A DNA stretch of 64,000 nt from Trichoderma breve (taxonomy: Eukaryota; Ascomycota; Sordariomycetes; Hypocreales; Hypocreaceae): contig NC_079232.1 in assembly GCF_028502605.1 (NCBI RefSeq), positions 6,386,001-6,450,000 of the forward strand, given 5' to 3'. Position 1 is the stretch's first letter. Every line of letters starts with the position of its first letter. The notes beneath the pieces are model-generated. The model saw only the letters and a program-made list of their open reading frames with translations, had not been told where the DNA came from and ran no database searches. The position numbers and the translations under genes were made by a program. Positions 44,788-56,200 of this stretch are shown piece after piece.

Positions 44788-45360
44788 TCAGGAGTCCGGC
44801 GTTGTGCCAGTTACAGCACATCGCCTAGTGCCGACAGACTTCCTGGCGATATGCTGGATGATGGCCCGACCACATGTGTTTGTGGTGTGGCCGCAGGCTT
44901 TGACAGCTCTCTGGTGGATGCCAGATGCCATGTTGCCCCACCAGTGGAATTGTACGTCAGTGTATTGTAAGGCAAAGAAAATGATGATGCCTGAGATGGC
45001 GATACCGCAGGATCAGGCTGCTGAGAGAACAAAGTTGTACTGGGGAAACCCAGTTAGCTTGGAGAGCTGCCGAAGGGAGTTTGGGGGAAATCGCTTACCT
45101 TGGACCAAAAGGATACAAACCGAGTATCACAGCAGTAATGAAAGCTGAAATGAGCTGATAGCACGCAATCTGGTTGCAGAGTCACTCGTGGATATCTGCG
45201 GTGAGTTGTGAAGAGGAGTGTAGGACAACGCTGCAATGAAACTACACGTGTGGGAGGATTGCGTGGATGCAGAGATCGGTGTGGTACATGGGGGCCGAGT
45301 CTCTTTGCCGGCTGGCGATAGCATTGAAGCTTAGGCTGTTGATGAAAACAGCATGCCAAG
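44788..45360 (-). pseudogene. Decayed oligopeptide-transporter (OPT) C-terminus
   Basis: On the minus strand, two neighbouring segments read like the end of an OPT-family transporter. The first gives QLISAFITAVILGLYPFGP and ends at a good splice donor. An intact-looking 59-nt intron (45040-45098) with a CTAAC branch-like site follows. The second gives YNFVLSAA, then an in-frame TGA at 45013-45015, then GIAISGIIIFFALQYTDVQF and HWWGN, the usual OPT C-terminal pattern (YNYVLSAALD...FF.LQY...WWGN). Upstream, to about 45360, the homology-like reading needs more than one frame and meets further stops. There is no full-length OPT gene nearby. I read it as a relic; a sequencing error at the TGA alone would not restore the upstream part. 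Confidence 0.65.
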
Positions 45361-46086
45361 AATATTCAAGGTTTCAGTGGAAAATGTAATCTAAGTTGAG
45401 AAAAATCAGTAGCTGACATCTCGCAGTTCCTCGAGGCAGAGCGCTCCATTGCAGAGATCATCTGGGGAAAAGGTAAATCATACATGACCTGTTTGTTTGT
45501 CAAACCACCTGCAGAAGAAAGGACTTCCAGGCGCCAAAGTCATGAACAAATGAGAAGATGCAAACACCTGTTGTCTTGTTGTCTGGTTGAAAAGGCGTGG
45601 TTAAATGAATGAAGGAAGTGGACGGATAGGAGATGGAAGAAAGAAATGAAAAGGCTTTGTTCCCTCCACGAAGTTGAAGTTGACTTACCCCGCACTATGC
45701 CTGCTACTTTATCGAGAGCTTTCGCGTTCGTGACGTTTTCTTGCTTGTTTTTGTAGAATAGGCGAGCTTCGTCGGGCAGTTGCAACTTAAAAGTCTCCAG
45801 TAACATGGCAAGAAGAAGTTGCACATTGGTTCAGAGGTGAAAAGCGTGATTTATTTTTTTCAGAACCGTTTGAATAGAAGGGCCTGGACTAAAGATACAA
45901 AGGAACCTGCAGAAATCGTCTGCAGAAAGAATTGATGGTGCTGGTACCCAGAGTCACAGCAGGCCACCATTATCAGCTGCCTGTGCATCTAGAATGCGGT
46001 GCTGCAGCGAGAATCATCTTCATTGGCCAAATTTCTCTTCTCCCTCTTCTACCTCTTTTGAATGTTCCTCCGAGTATTGCAAGTAA
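45361..46086. other. Spacer with a possible orphan exon
   Basis: No complete gene. On the minus strand 45700-45824 codes an open stretch that contains LLETFKLQLPDEARLFYKNK and ends at a plausible donor (GGGGTAAGTC). It has the look of an exon but has no partner that I can find. It could belong to the same relic as the OPT fragment. Confidence 0.35.
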
Positions 46087-46973
46087 TTACATATACTCGG
46101 CAAATAGTGAGTCGTAATCATAGTCCGGGAGCTTCTTTTTATACTTGAGCTGATCAACGTCCTCTGGGCCAGAAACCGTTATTCGACACCCTCTGATATC
46201 TCTATTGGCAAGAATGGTCTCATAGACATGGGCAAATTCGGAGGATTTCATCCGATTATCCCCTCCTTCCTCCTCGACGACCGAATCATAGTCGACGCGA
46301 TAGCCCAGATACACCTCATTGAAGCGAACATTGGTCTTGAGGTTCTCTAGACAGGCTACGCTTGCCAAGGAGAAAAGAGCGCCTTGCGATATAGCTGTGA
46401 CGCCAGCAAAACCCAAGTCGCCCAGTGATCCTGTTACGAGCGTCCAGGTGGCGTCAGGATATCCTTGATCGATCAAGTACGGAATGGTAGCTCGATAGGC
46501 CACTGCGTCTACGAATCAGTGCGAACGTTTCGTTTCTGGGAAGGGGATCCTGATTACAAAAGTTTCCCTCCAAGTTGATGCTCATGATATCGCGGAAGGC
46601 GGACATTTGAAGATTTTGTGTGGGATGTGTGGTCTCCATCTTGCCGACTACCTTGCCGCATTGACAAATTAGAAAGATGTACGGGAGGATATCGAGGAGG
46701 TTGATTTCTGTACCCACCGGCAGAAAAGACGTGTTGGAAATCTGGGAGTTCACCGGCTTTGACTCTGTCAACCACTTTTTGAACGCTGCTCTCATCTGTT
46801 GCCTGAGCCTCAACGAAGGTGATTCCATCCTTTGTCCCAACGTGTTGTACAATTTTCTGTTCTGCAGCACTGTTTCGGACTATGGCGAGCACTCGGCGCC
46901 CGCTTCGCAAAGCAGCTATTATGACAGAAACCCCTATGTTGCCAGAAGCTCCGACTACGAGTACAGTTTCCAT
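46087..46973 (-). CDS. NAD(P)-binding short-chain dehydrogenase-like protein
   Basis: The model is complement(join(46087..46502,46558..46647,46718..46973)), 253 aa, with introns of 70 and 55 nt; both joins keep frame and give HVFSA-VGKMETT and EGNF-LAYRATIPYL. The N terminus METVLVVGASGNIGVSVI is a Rossmann fold with the GASGxIG nucleotide-binding motif, followed by ALRSGRRVLAIVRNS. Later blocks are SAFRDIMSINLEGNF, ATWTLVTGSLGDLGFAGVTAISQGALF and VACLENLKTNVRFNEVYLGYRVDYD. The middle lacks the standard YxxxK pair in a clear form, as in several fungal SDR-like proteins of unknown reaction. An alternative start seven codons upstream (MHLQRNS) is possible. Divergent from a reductase gene with a shared ~945-base promoter, suggesting a common pathway. 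Confidence 0.82.
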
Positions 46974-47918
46974 TGAGTTTCTCTGGAGATGCACGGATGT
47001 TTAATCATAGTTGGGGGCTTGCAACCCGACAGTTGCAATTCAGTTTGCCAGAAGCTGAGCTATCATCTGGAGCTGGGCTGCTTTTATATCTTGGCCGTGG
47101 GTGGTGTCAACTTAAATGACGTTATGCAACGCAACAGTATTCTTCATCTCATTGCCAGCTGAGATGGTGGAACAGGGTCGAGAATCTAATATGCACTATG
47201 TACCCGCCGATCCAATGGGAAACTCTAATTTTTCCCTCTGAATCTATACAACCATCAAATCTGAGATCTAGACTATGAGTTCATCAGCATTTTTGCAGTG
47301 CTTTTGGCGCTGTTGAATTAGTGCTATTCGACATCCGCTTCTGGAAGATGGGTTGAGCAAGCCATCGTTAAAACTTACAGGACTGGCTGCAGGTTATCAT
47401 CCAGATCTTCAACACGCCAAAGTCTTCAGCCTGATGGATCTTCTCATCGCTTGATGTCTATACGGGCTTCGTGAAAGAATAATTCAAAGTTGCTGTGAAC
47501 ATCTGCCATCTTGGAGCTAGACACTTGGCATTGTGTCAAGTCGTCGTGATGAAACGCCCAGCATGAATTCTCAACAACCGGCTCAAACTCTATTTCACGC
47601 CGCGGATCCTTCGTGGCTCAAGCCGAATTACAAATGCTCTAGAGCTCCGAGGAGATCGACAAAATATTCGGTACTTGCTACTTGGGATAGACTTTGGAGA
47701 GAATATGTCCTGGGCCCCTTGATCCAAGCTGTTTGTGTGTACTCCAGAAGTTACTGAGGCACGAAATTACATGGCGTTGGATCGAGACAATAGACAGCGT
47801 GATGAAACGCCATACGCGGGGTAATGGAACGTGTCAAGCAGTCAAACCCATCTCCCTCTGCCAGATATGCTGCTACGTAACTCATTTTTATCTCTGCCTC
47901 CCGCAAGGATTGGTTCCA
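46974..47918. promoter_or_regulatory. Divergent promoter of the two reductases
   Basis: A 945-base region between the SDR-like gene (-) and the MDR-type gene (+). A short ORF (47533-47757) is present but has no recognisable content. AT-rich overall. Confidence 0.4.
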
Positions 47919-49081
47919 ATGGCTATGCAAACAGCTATCCAGATCAAAGGCCCTGGCAAGGTCCAAATTGTCAAGGATACTCCCATGCCCAAACTCCGTG
48001 ACGACTACATCATCGTCAAAACAGCAGCTGTTGCATTAAATCCGACCGATTGGAAACAAATCGATTACCTACCTAGCCCTGGAGCGATTGTGGGCTGCGA
48101 TTACAGTGGTGTCGTAGAGCGGGTTGGTCCTGCTGTCAAGCATGGGCCTCACGTTGGTGATAGAGTCATGGGAATGGTTCACGGCAGTGAGTGCTTGACT
48201 TTTCAGACAATGCCATCATATTTAATAACCAGTGTTCTATTTGCCATAGGCAACCACTCGAACCACCAAGATGGAGCGTTTGCAGAACATGTCGCTGCCA
48301 AAGGAGATTTACAGATAAAAATTCCCGATTTCATGACATTTGAAGAGGCTGCAACATTAGGCGCCGGTATTATTACCGTAGGCAAGAGCCTCTATGAGTC
48401 TTTGGAGCTGCCTCTACCTGATGATCCACCAATGCGGCCATTTCCTGTCTTGATATATGGAGGCAGCACTGCGACAGGCACCCTTGCAATTCAATTTGCT
48501 AAGCTGTGAGTGGACAACATCTAACTAAGATGCTGCACTCAGAGTGTGTGTTGTTAATCTTGTTCAGATCCGGCTTGGAAGTTGTCACAACTTGTTCTCC
48601 CAAAAACTTTCACCTTGTTCACAACCTCGGAGCAGACCATGTATATGACTACAACTCACCAAGCTGCGCCCCTTCTATCCGAAAAATTACCAAGAACCGA
48701 CTTGCCCACGTATTTGACACCATCTCGACCCCCGAAACGGCAGAGATTTGTTGCAATGCCATCGGCAGCCAAGGTGGCAAGTATGCTGGTCTCAGTGGCC
48801 TAGAAGAGCTTCCGCGTGGGGATGTGACCAACCTTCATGTTATGGCTTACACGGCTTTTGGAGAAGCGTTCGACTTTGGAGATGAGAAAGTGCCTGCCAA
48901 CCCCAATGGGTATGACTTCGCGGTTAAGTTTATGGGACTGGCTCAAGAGTTGCTATGGCAGGGCAGAATTAAGCCGCATCCCCAGAACGTGAGGACAGGA
49001 GGATGGAATGGTGTTTTGGATGGGCTGCAAGAGATGCGGGAGGGGAAAGTATCCGGAGAGAAGCTGGTGTACCCTGTTTAA
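47919..49081 (+). CDS. Zinc-independent MDR/enoyl-reductase-like oxidoreductase
   Basis: This is a medium-chain dehydrogenase/reductase of the ToxD/trans-acting enoyl reductase type: a cytosolic NADPH-dependent enzyme, often involved in secondary metabolism or quinone/enone reduction. The model is join(47919..48186,48250..48505,48568..49081), 345 aa, introns of 63 and 62 nt, all phases consistent. The N-terminal GroES-like part has VKTAAVALNPTDWKQ and GCDYSGVVERVG. The first join gives MVHGS-NHSNHQDGAFAEH, a family hallmark. The cofactor domain has VLIYGGSTATGTLAIQFAKL. No structural-zinc cysteine cluster and no catalytic Cys/His pair of alcohol dehydrogenases is visible. The C-terminus GGWNGVLDGLQEMREGKVSGEKLVY is typical. 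The start at MAMQTAIQI is preferred; a second ATG lies two codons later. The partner gene is the divergent SDR-like protein. Confidence 0.9.
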
Positions 49082-52000
49082 GACGAAGGATGCATGCACC
49101 CAAGAAAGATCTAGGTTTCTCATGGCTGAACGCCTTTGCTTTTACCGTTGAGACCAGAGCCTGGGTTGGAATGAATCACCATAATATTGATCACCAAATT
49201 GAGGCATAGAGTGCAGGGGTCGAGAGTATTCGAGATAATCATACGCTCAAAGTAAGCAAAAAGAGGTATACGAGATCGCCGTTCAGTATTGTCTAGCTTG
49301 GAGCGTGACAATATGGACTGTAAGATGTAGGAAGCAGTCTGTTGGCTACACTGAGTTCCAACACTCCCAGCTGGATATCTCCGATATGCATCTTCTTACC
49401 CGACAGATTTCTTCACCTTTTACTGACTGACAATTTGCAATATTCATGATATTCTCTACAGTAAGGTCCCCTTTACAACTGTCCCGCAGGCCCAGCAGAT
49501 GGCTCATGAATGATCAAGGAGGTGGAAGAAGACACAATCGCCAAGATATGAGCGCTATAATGGCAATAAGCGGGAATGTTTTGATCATCCGTGGGATTTT
49601 GTGTGCTTATCTCGATTATCCAACCCATACCTCCAAAGTGTCAAAGTCTTCTACAACTGACGTCGCTTGCCTGGCTTTATAATGCATCTTCCACTTCGCG
49701 GCTGAGTATCAGTGCATATCAAGTCATCCAATATGATTCATCAGTATATTGGAAAGTCTGGCTTGGGAAGTGGAGACGGTAGAAGATACAGTCTTGTCAT
49801 CCTACGGAAAAGTTATGCCGAGCCGCTGGAAAAAACAATTTCTTTATTATCGTGCAACTTTTTGGAAGCTCTTGTGGATCTGTGACAAACAAGCTAACGC
49901 TCAATCTAGATAAAGTACCATGCCATCTTAAGAAGAAGACGATGACAAAGGAATCGATGCCGATTCCAGTGGATCTACCCCATGCTCACCATGTCGCCCG
50001 TGTTCTTGTGTGGTTGCGTAGAGTGGAGTATCTTGCCTGTCCAACCGCTCAAGAAGCTGCCTGAGTTGCTCGTTTGTCTTTTCAGCTTGCAGAGTCAGCT
50101 GGTGACGATAGAAATCGAGGCTTGGTAATCTGGAAGAGTGTTGCTCTTTGACAACCGGTGTTGACTGAGCACACATTTTTTGCGTCTCGGCGGTGCTCAG
50201 TGAGTATTCGAATCAAGATGTGGTTGCACTTCAAGGAAAGTAAATGCAGAGAGACTTTTTGTCAAGCCTGGCTGTTTTGGCACTGTATTCTAGGCAAATC
50301 TAGAAGAAATTCATCAGCTTTTAGTTTTCACTGGAGCCCACGACTGGTGTCTTACTCTGTACTTTGTCTTACACCGTACTCTGTGCAAGCATGCAAAACA
50401 ACGAGCTGCTTGCCGTGTGACTTGATTCAAGGTGATGTTGCTGGAATATATGATCGAATGAGCAGTTGCCCGTCTGGGATCGCAAGAGGATTCTTTTTTT
50501 CTCACCACCATACTCTACCAGACCCGAGGCCACGAGAAGCTGTGCCGTCCAAATATATGAACTCGACTGCCGGGGGCATTATCCCAAAACGGAAGTTACA
50601 CACTACCAGATGCTTATACCAATTAGCCTCGATTTTTCTGGGGACATTGACGTGGTTCGCTCTAGATCCGCCACTTTATTGGCCGTGATATGCCCTAATC
50701 TGGAGATGACCTGCCGTGGCCTGCGCTAGGCATGTCCTCCCCTTGCCTATTTGAGTAGAAAAAGGGATATTGAGAGGTGAGTGTTGTGAAGCAACAGCAT
50801 GATCCCACGAGGCGTTGCACGAGGCGCTGCAATCTTGACGGCTCAAACTCCATAACGGGCAAATGTGGACAACCTGAAGCTGACTATCTGCGGCATGTAT
50901 CTCGGCATCTTGTTCATTCTCCCACGTGATCTCTTCTTTCCACGATAGAGTTTGAATATGCAGAATACATATGATCAGATGTCTAAGGCTTTTGCTTGGC
51001 CATGGAGCTCTTGGGCTCTCGCGCTCGGCTTTACTCGCTAATAGACTTTGGTAGCGAGATGATGCTATGTGAAATGGCTGCATGGGATTTGAGTGGATTG
51101 ACGGCATAGACGGCACTTTAAAAAATGAGTAGAGTCAAAGGGGAATAGATCAAAACTGGGTCATTCGGCATGGTTTGTCGGATATATCGGGCTCGATGAC
51201 TGTTTAGGCACTTGTGGAGAGGATTGACTGATTCATGTTGGGTGCAAGTACATATATGTTGTCTGCAAAGCTTCGGCCCGTCCAACGGATGCCTGAGGTG
51301 TTGATTTATACGTAATTATTGACTTCATCCCGTTTCCTTTCCTCGACATGTCATTGTTTGACGATCATTCAGATGTATCTATTCTAGATTATGCTACAGC
51401 ATTATTGGGATTGCTATTGTAGTAGAAATACATGCAATTTCGTGCCGCTCCAACCTCTTATTTTCATCAGAGCTTTTTTTGCAGATCTTATTAGCGTTTC
51501 TGTCAATGGTCTGAATAATCTACGACTGGGCAAAATACCCGCTCACTCTCTTCACCTTCTTAAAGGATCCGAATTACAGTCTATATAAAGCCCAAACGCA
51601 GGAACATCCAGAGAGCATCGAAGATATGACGTTTGTTTTTATGTGAATTTATGTCACTCTCTTGAAATCAACAAGAGCTGGCATGCGGCAATAGATATTT
51701 CAACCGGGGCAAACGTTTAAGATTCTTCAAGCAAATCTAACGAAGTCCTGGTATACCATTAGAACAAAAGGGACATTTATAACCATTGCCTGCTAATGGT
51801 GTAGTAATAATTTCTTTCTGATCCTACTTCCTTGGTACCGGGGACATACGTTTAGATGTACCCTTGAAGTCTCCAATGTCAAGAATGATGAAACACCTTT
51901 GATATCACCACCAAGCTATTATTATTGCAATTTTGGTATAATTAGAGAAAAGGCCAACCGATGAACATTCGAGCTACAAATCTTCGAATCACAAATCTAG

Positions 52001-53296
52001 AATTTTGCAGGGAATGGCTAAACTCAGATCCTATATATTACGACATTTTTGTATCATTCTCCGTTAAATTGTATGGTATCACGAGAATGGAAAACCATGG
52101 TTTCCCCCTTAGGCAATGCGCTATCCCAGCTGACTCCCACACGGACCCGAGCTCGGCCCTATCCGGATGTATGGAGAAGCGCTTGTTTTTACCTCCATCG
52201 GCCGGTCCAGAATCTGGCGGATATATAGGCGACGGGTAAAAGGACGTTGCATTCCGGTATGCAAATGCAACACTAGAAGACCTCTAAAGGGCCATTTTAT
52301 CGAGTTTGTGTAATGGCATAGGCAGCAGAGTGTGCAGGTGTATCTAATAGCTTGTATCGAACAGAGCCTCGCTTTAAGAAGATATTTCGGCTCTTGTAGA
52401 AGTTACATAATTCTCCGAACCACCTCATGGCTACACACACGGTGGGGTTCCAAACGTGCCGTCTCTTGGTTTTGAGCACCTCGGTTGATTGGTCCTCGTT
52501 GAAGCCATAAGCGGTATGTGGTGTCGTCCTCTCCCGTCATAAAGCATCAAAGAGACGAACCAATTGCCATCCGAAACAAAGACACGTTAGCTATACTAGA
52601 GACGCCTTCTCAAACTATGACAGATGGGCTCTCCAATGGCAACGGCTCGTTACCAGCTGCCCCCGCAAAGGATGCCACCCACACGGCCGTCCGAGAAGGA
52701 TGGAGGCCCCAGCGTCTAGACTGGAGAAGTATGAGTGGAAGGATGGGCTAGCGGAATACTTTTTCTGTTTCGGTGCCGAATGGGCCAACATTCCCTCGTA
52801 GCAATGCAGAGGAGCAACGACATAATAGGAACACTCGAGTCATCCTCTTTCTTAAGCAAAAGTTCAACTTCTTCCGTGAATAATCAACGTTTTGCTGGCC
52901 ACTGGCCAAGGAGTTCAAGGGTTTCTAACAGAACCGTAATGGCACCAGAAACGTATCATCGTGACCAAGAAGTTTCATACCGAAGAGCCATCATTCATCA
53001 TGTAGATGTGACTAAGAATCAACGAAGGGGATATACATTATTAAATATCTATATACAGAAAATCAGAACATAGCCATCATTATCGTTTCTTCCCAAGAAC
53101 CCAAGACGCATAACCCGTGAGAGCTTCCAACAAATAATTCTACCTTGCGTCAACATTTTGACCCGGATAAAAGTCCCTGTAACTGCCAAACACCCGAATT
53201 CCAATATCCACCGTCATATAATACCCGTTATAAACTAAGAGAAGAAAACAAAAAACCCCAACGCGCCAACCCAGATGCCATATCATATATACACGT
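49082..53296. other. AT-rich gene-poor stretch, 4.2 kb
   Basis: I find no complete gene. ORFs are short and without domains. Two pieces look residually coding: 49928-50176 on the minus strand (listed separately) and around 52617-52720 on the plus strand, where MTDGLSNGNGSLPAAPAKDA starts at an ATG and runs about 30 codons more. The rest has frequent stops in all frames, as in decayed accessory DNA. I see no terminal repeats or transposase motifs. Confidence 0.4.
49928..50176 (-). pseudogene. Orphan coding fragment with coiled-coil
   Basis: An 82-codon ATG ORF. It contains LPSLDFYRHQLTLQAEKTNE and QLRQLLERLDRQD, a strongly amphipathic helix typical of a coiled coil, then a polar, serine-ended tail. 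Its composition differs from the surrounding AT-rich noise. It could be the last exon of a lost gene or a small gene. I recognise no family. Confidence 0.3.
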
Positions 53297-56200
53297 TTAA
53301 TAATGTGATTTACAGTCTTCTGCAAAACACTTGAACCGATCGTTCGGTTGGCGGAATCGATACGACTCTCCCCGAACAACTCGGTCAAGTTCCTCCCTCA
53401 CGAAGGGATACACGTCCCTCCATGCGTTGCGTCCCATCCAGCAGTCTAAGTGGCCGTAGCCTGGGACAAGTCTCCGGCGATACTGAACGCCTCGTCCGGG
53501 AAGACCGGCAGATATACCAAAAGAGTCGATCAAGCGCTCATATGACGTCTCCGTGGCTCTTGGAGAGAGGACGTCACTGTCCTCGCCGACGAAGAACATG
53601 ATTGGAATGCCGCGCAGGCGCTCAATATGTTCTTGCCCCTTAAACTCCTCGTATTCTGGAGCGTTGGAGCTAACATAGCCACGGCTTCCCATCCGTTTCA
53701 ATAAATGCATCAGCTTCATGGAACTTCCGCCAAAGAAGCGATCCATGTTTCGGTGCGTCTCCTCGTTAAGGTTGTGGTGGCTCCAGCAACGTCCAAACAG
53801 CAATGTCGTACGGTGGCAGGCGGCATTCTTACATGCCTCGCCTCTCTTTTCCGGCCAAAACCGTAACATCTGGTTCAAAGTTCGCTGGGCCAAGGAGTCT
53901 TCGTTCGACGTGCTGCAGTCTAACCAATTCCCCAAGACTGAGTCATATATTTTGTCTATCGCCACTGGCGACCTGGCCTTGATCATGTTCATAGTGTTCC
54001 ATATTGGATTCATAAACACTTGACTGCAGGTGATTCCTAGTATCCACTCGGATGGGATAGTTCCATCGAGGAGACCACTGGCGAAAGCGACAGATCCCAT
54101 GCAGTGAGCAATGGTGTATATTTTGTTGTTACCGTAGACTCTTCGGATTTGTTGTAAGCAGGCCTTGATATCGAGCCTAGAGTCGTATGTTGTCCAGTCC
54201 TGTTTTTTTGTTGACTTTAGCTGGCAAATTCGATGCACCGTCACGAAAACCCGGTAGCCAGCGCGTGTGAAGTAATTGATGGCGTTGAAAGGGATAGTCG
54301 GCAACGCAAAGATTTGATGGTCGACAGATGCGCCGGGAATCATGAAAAGGCTCTCAACTTTAACAGGATAGCCCCATGAATCAGTGGCAACAGCGCTTGG
54401 GCTCGGTTCCCACATGTGCAGCTCCGTCTCGATGCCATCGCTAGCGACTACGGTGTATGTCTGAGATGGAGGCGTGTAATTCATATATGAGACGAATCCC
54501 TGTTCTGGATACTCGAGTGAGCCTAGTGGCGTTAAAAAATGTGATAGTGATTTAGATGTGAAGAAGGACATGAATTTGGACATGTTCACGGCCTTGTTGA
54601 GGAAGCTGTTTCCAGAGGGAGTTAGAGTCATCATCTCAGAGATGAAATCCCTTGGCCGCAGATTCAAAATGCCTCTTGCAACTAGCTTCTCGCTGGCAGA
54701 GAGGGGTATTTTTTGATAAAAATCGGTAACATCGTCATGCCAAACGATTCGCTCCTGGTTAGCATCTTCATTATGAGTGCCCTTTTCCGTTATAGAAACG
54801 TAGAGGGTCGTTGTGGAGCGCCACATCTGGAGGGGACTAAGAGACACAGATGCGTCGACCAGTTTGTAGCCACGGAGACGAAGGCTGCGACCGTTTGCGC
54901 CGGACATGTCGCAATCGTACGTCAGTACGCTGCTTCCTGTAGCTTTGTGGGTTCTCTTAAATAACCCCAAGTCGCCTCTTGATAACATGAACGGCGAGCC
55001 TTCAATGGTTGGACAGACGAATGTGCCTGTGAGCATACCGCTGGGTTGAGACTCATCCCTCAGTACGTCGCCGTCAAAGATTGTCGCGCTGACTAGCAAT
55101 CTCCCAATCTCTCCCCGACCTTTGCCGGCGCGAAAGTCTGACTCATAGGCAGACGTGTCGTCAACTGCCGCGCTTGATGAAGTCTTGTGGAGGAAGCCAG
55201 ACATTAGCTCCGTGAATTCAACGCTCTTCTGTCTAAGCAGTTCGATCTTGTTCAACATTTGATCAGGCGTTTCATCATCGGAAGTATAAGTCGACTTGGA
55301 AGAGTGCCTGTCTCCTGGCTTGTGGGCTGGCTCTCCAAAGAGGTCTAAAACATCGTTCTTCGTCTCGTTGATGATGAGGCCGTTTTCTCTGGCATACGCC
55401 TCGACTGTTCGTTCGGCCAGGGCGGCAATAGTTGCAAGCGGGTTTACGCCGATGGAGGTCGGGATGACGGCTCCGTCGGCCACGATGAGACCGGGATGAG
55501 TTTCTGAGGTATCGTTGCCGGTGAAGAGCTGGCCCAGGTGATTCGTCGCCCCGTTTGCTGCTGTGTTATCCCGCGACATTGGTACACCACTAGGAAGATG
55601 GCAATTAGAACCCAAGTCATGATACAGGGGTGTAGATAAGTTAGGGAGGGCTTTTACCCAAGAGGATGGGCTGTTATCTGGTGCTTGTTCATGAAGTGAT
55701 ACATCGGAGTATACACCAGGGTTCCGCCAACGGCGTCTGTCGCCTTCTCGAGGATATCATGGAATCTCCTGATGCGGTCGCTTTTCCCCACTCCTTGAAA
55801 CTCCAAAACGGGTCGGTCGTTTTTGAGACTCAGCGTTGCTTGACTCCCTGATTTGTGTCAGCAAAATTTGCAATTTGCTATTTTAACCCGAATGTAGGCA
55901 GAATTATTACCATCATGGGACATGATGAGAAACACTTGGGTATTTCCTAAAAGCCCCGTTTTGGAGAACGGTCCGAGCAGCCTGCTCTTCCACAAGCCCA
56001 TTGCCTCTTGAGTTCGCTCAACCAGCGACTTGTCAGGGGAATGGCTGCCTGGCAGAAGATCCAGCACGCACTGCAGCAGTGTGGAAAATGCATGTGGCAT
56101 GGTGCCCTCTTGGATTATATAGCCGTCAAGCGGATTCGCAAGGCCCTTTCTGTTGTCGATGGCACAGGTAATGGTTGGACCGACGGGGTTTGCTGGATCT

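Noticed and set aside
46974..46994. Upstream start MHLQRNS for the SDR-like gene
   Set aside because: It is kept only as an alternative. The Rossmann fold begins directly at METVLVVGASG, the usual distance from the N terminus.
49082..53296. Transposon in the AT-rich stretch
   Set aside because: I looked for transposase or reverse-transcriptase motifs and terminal repeats and saw none by eye.
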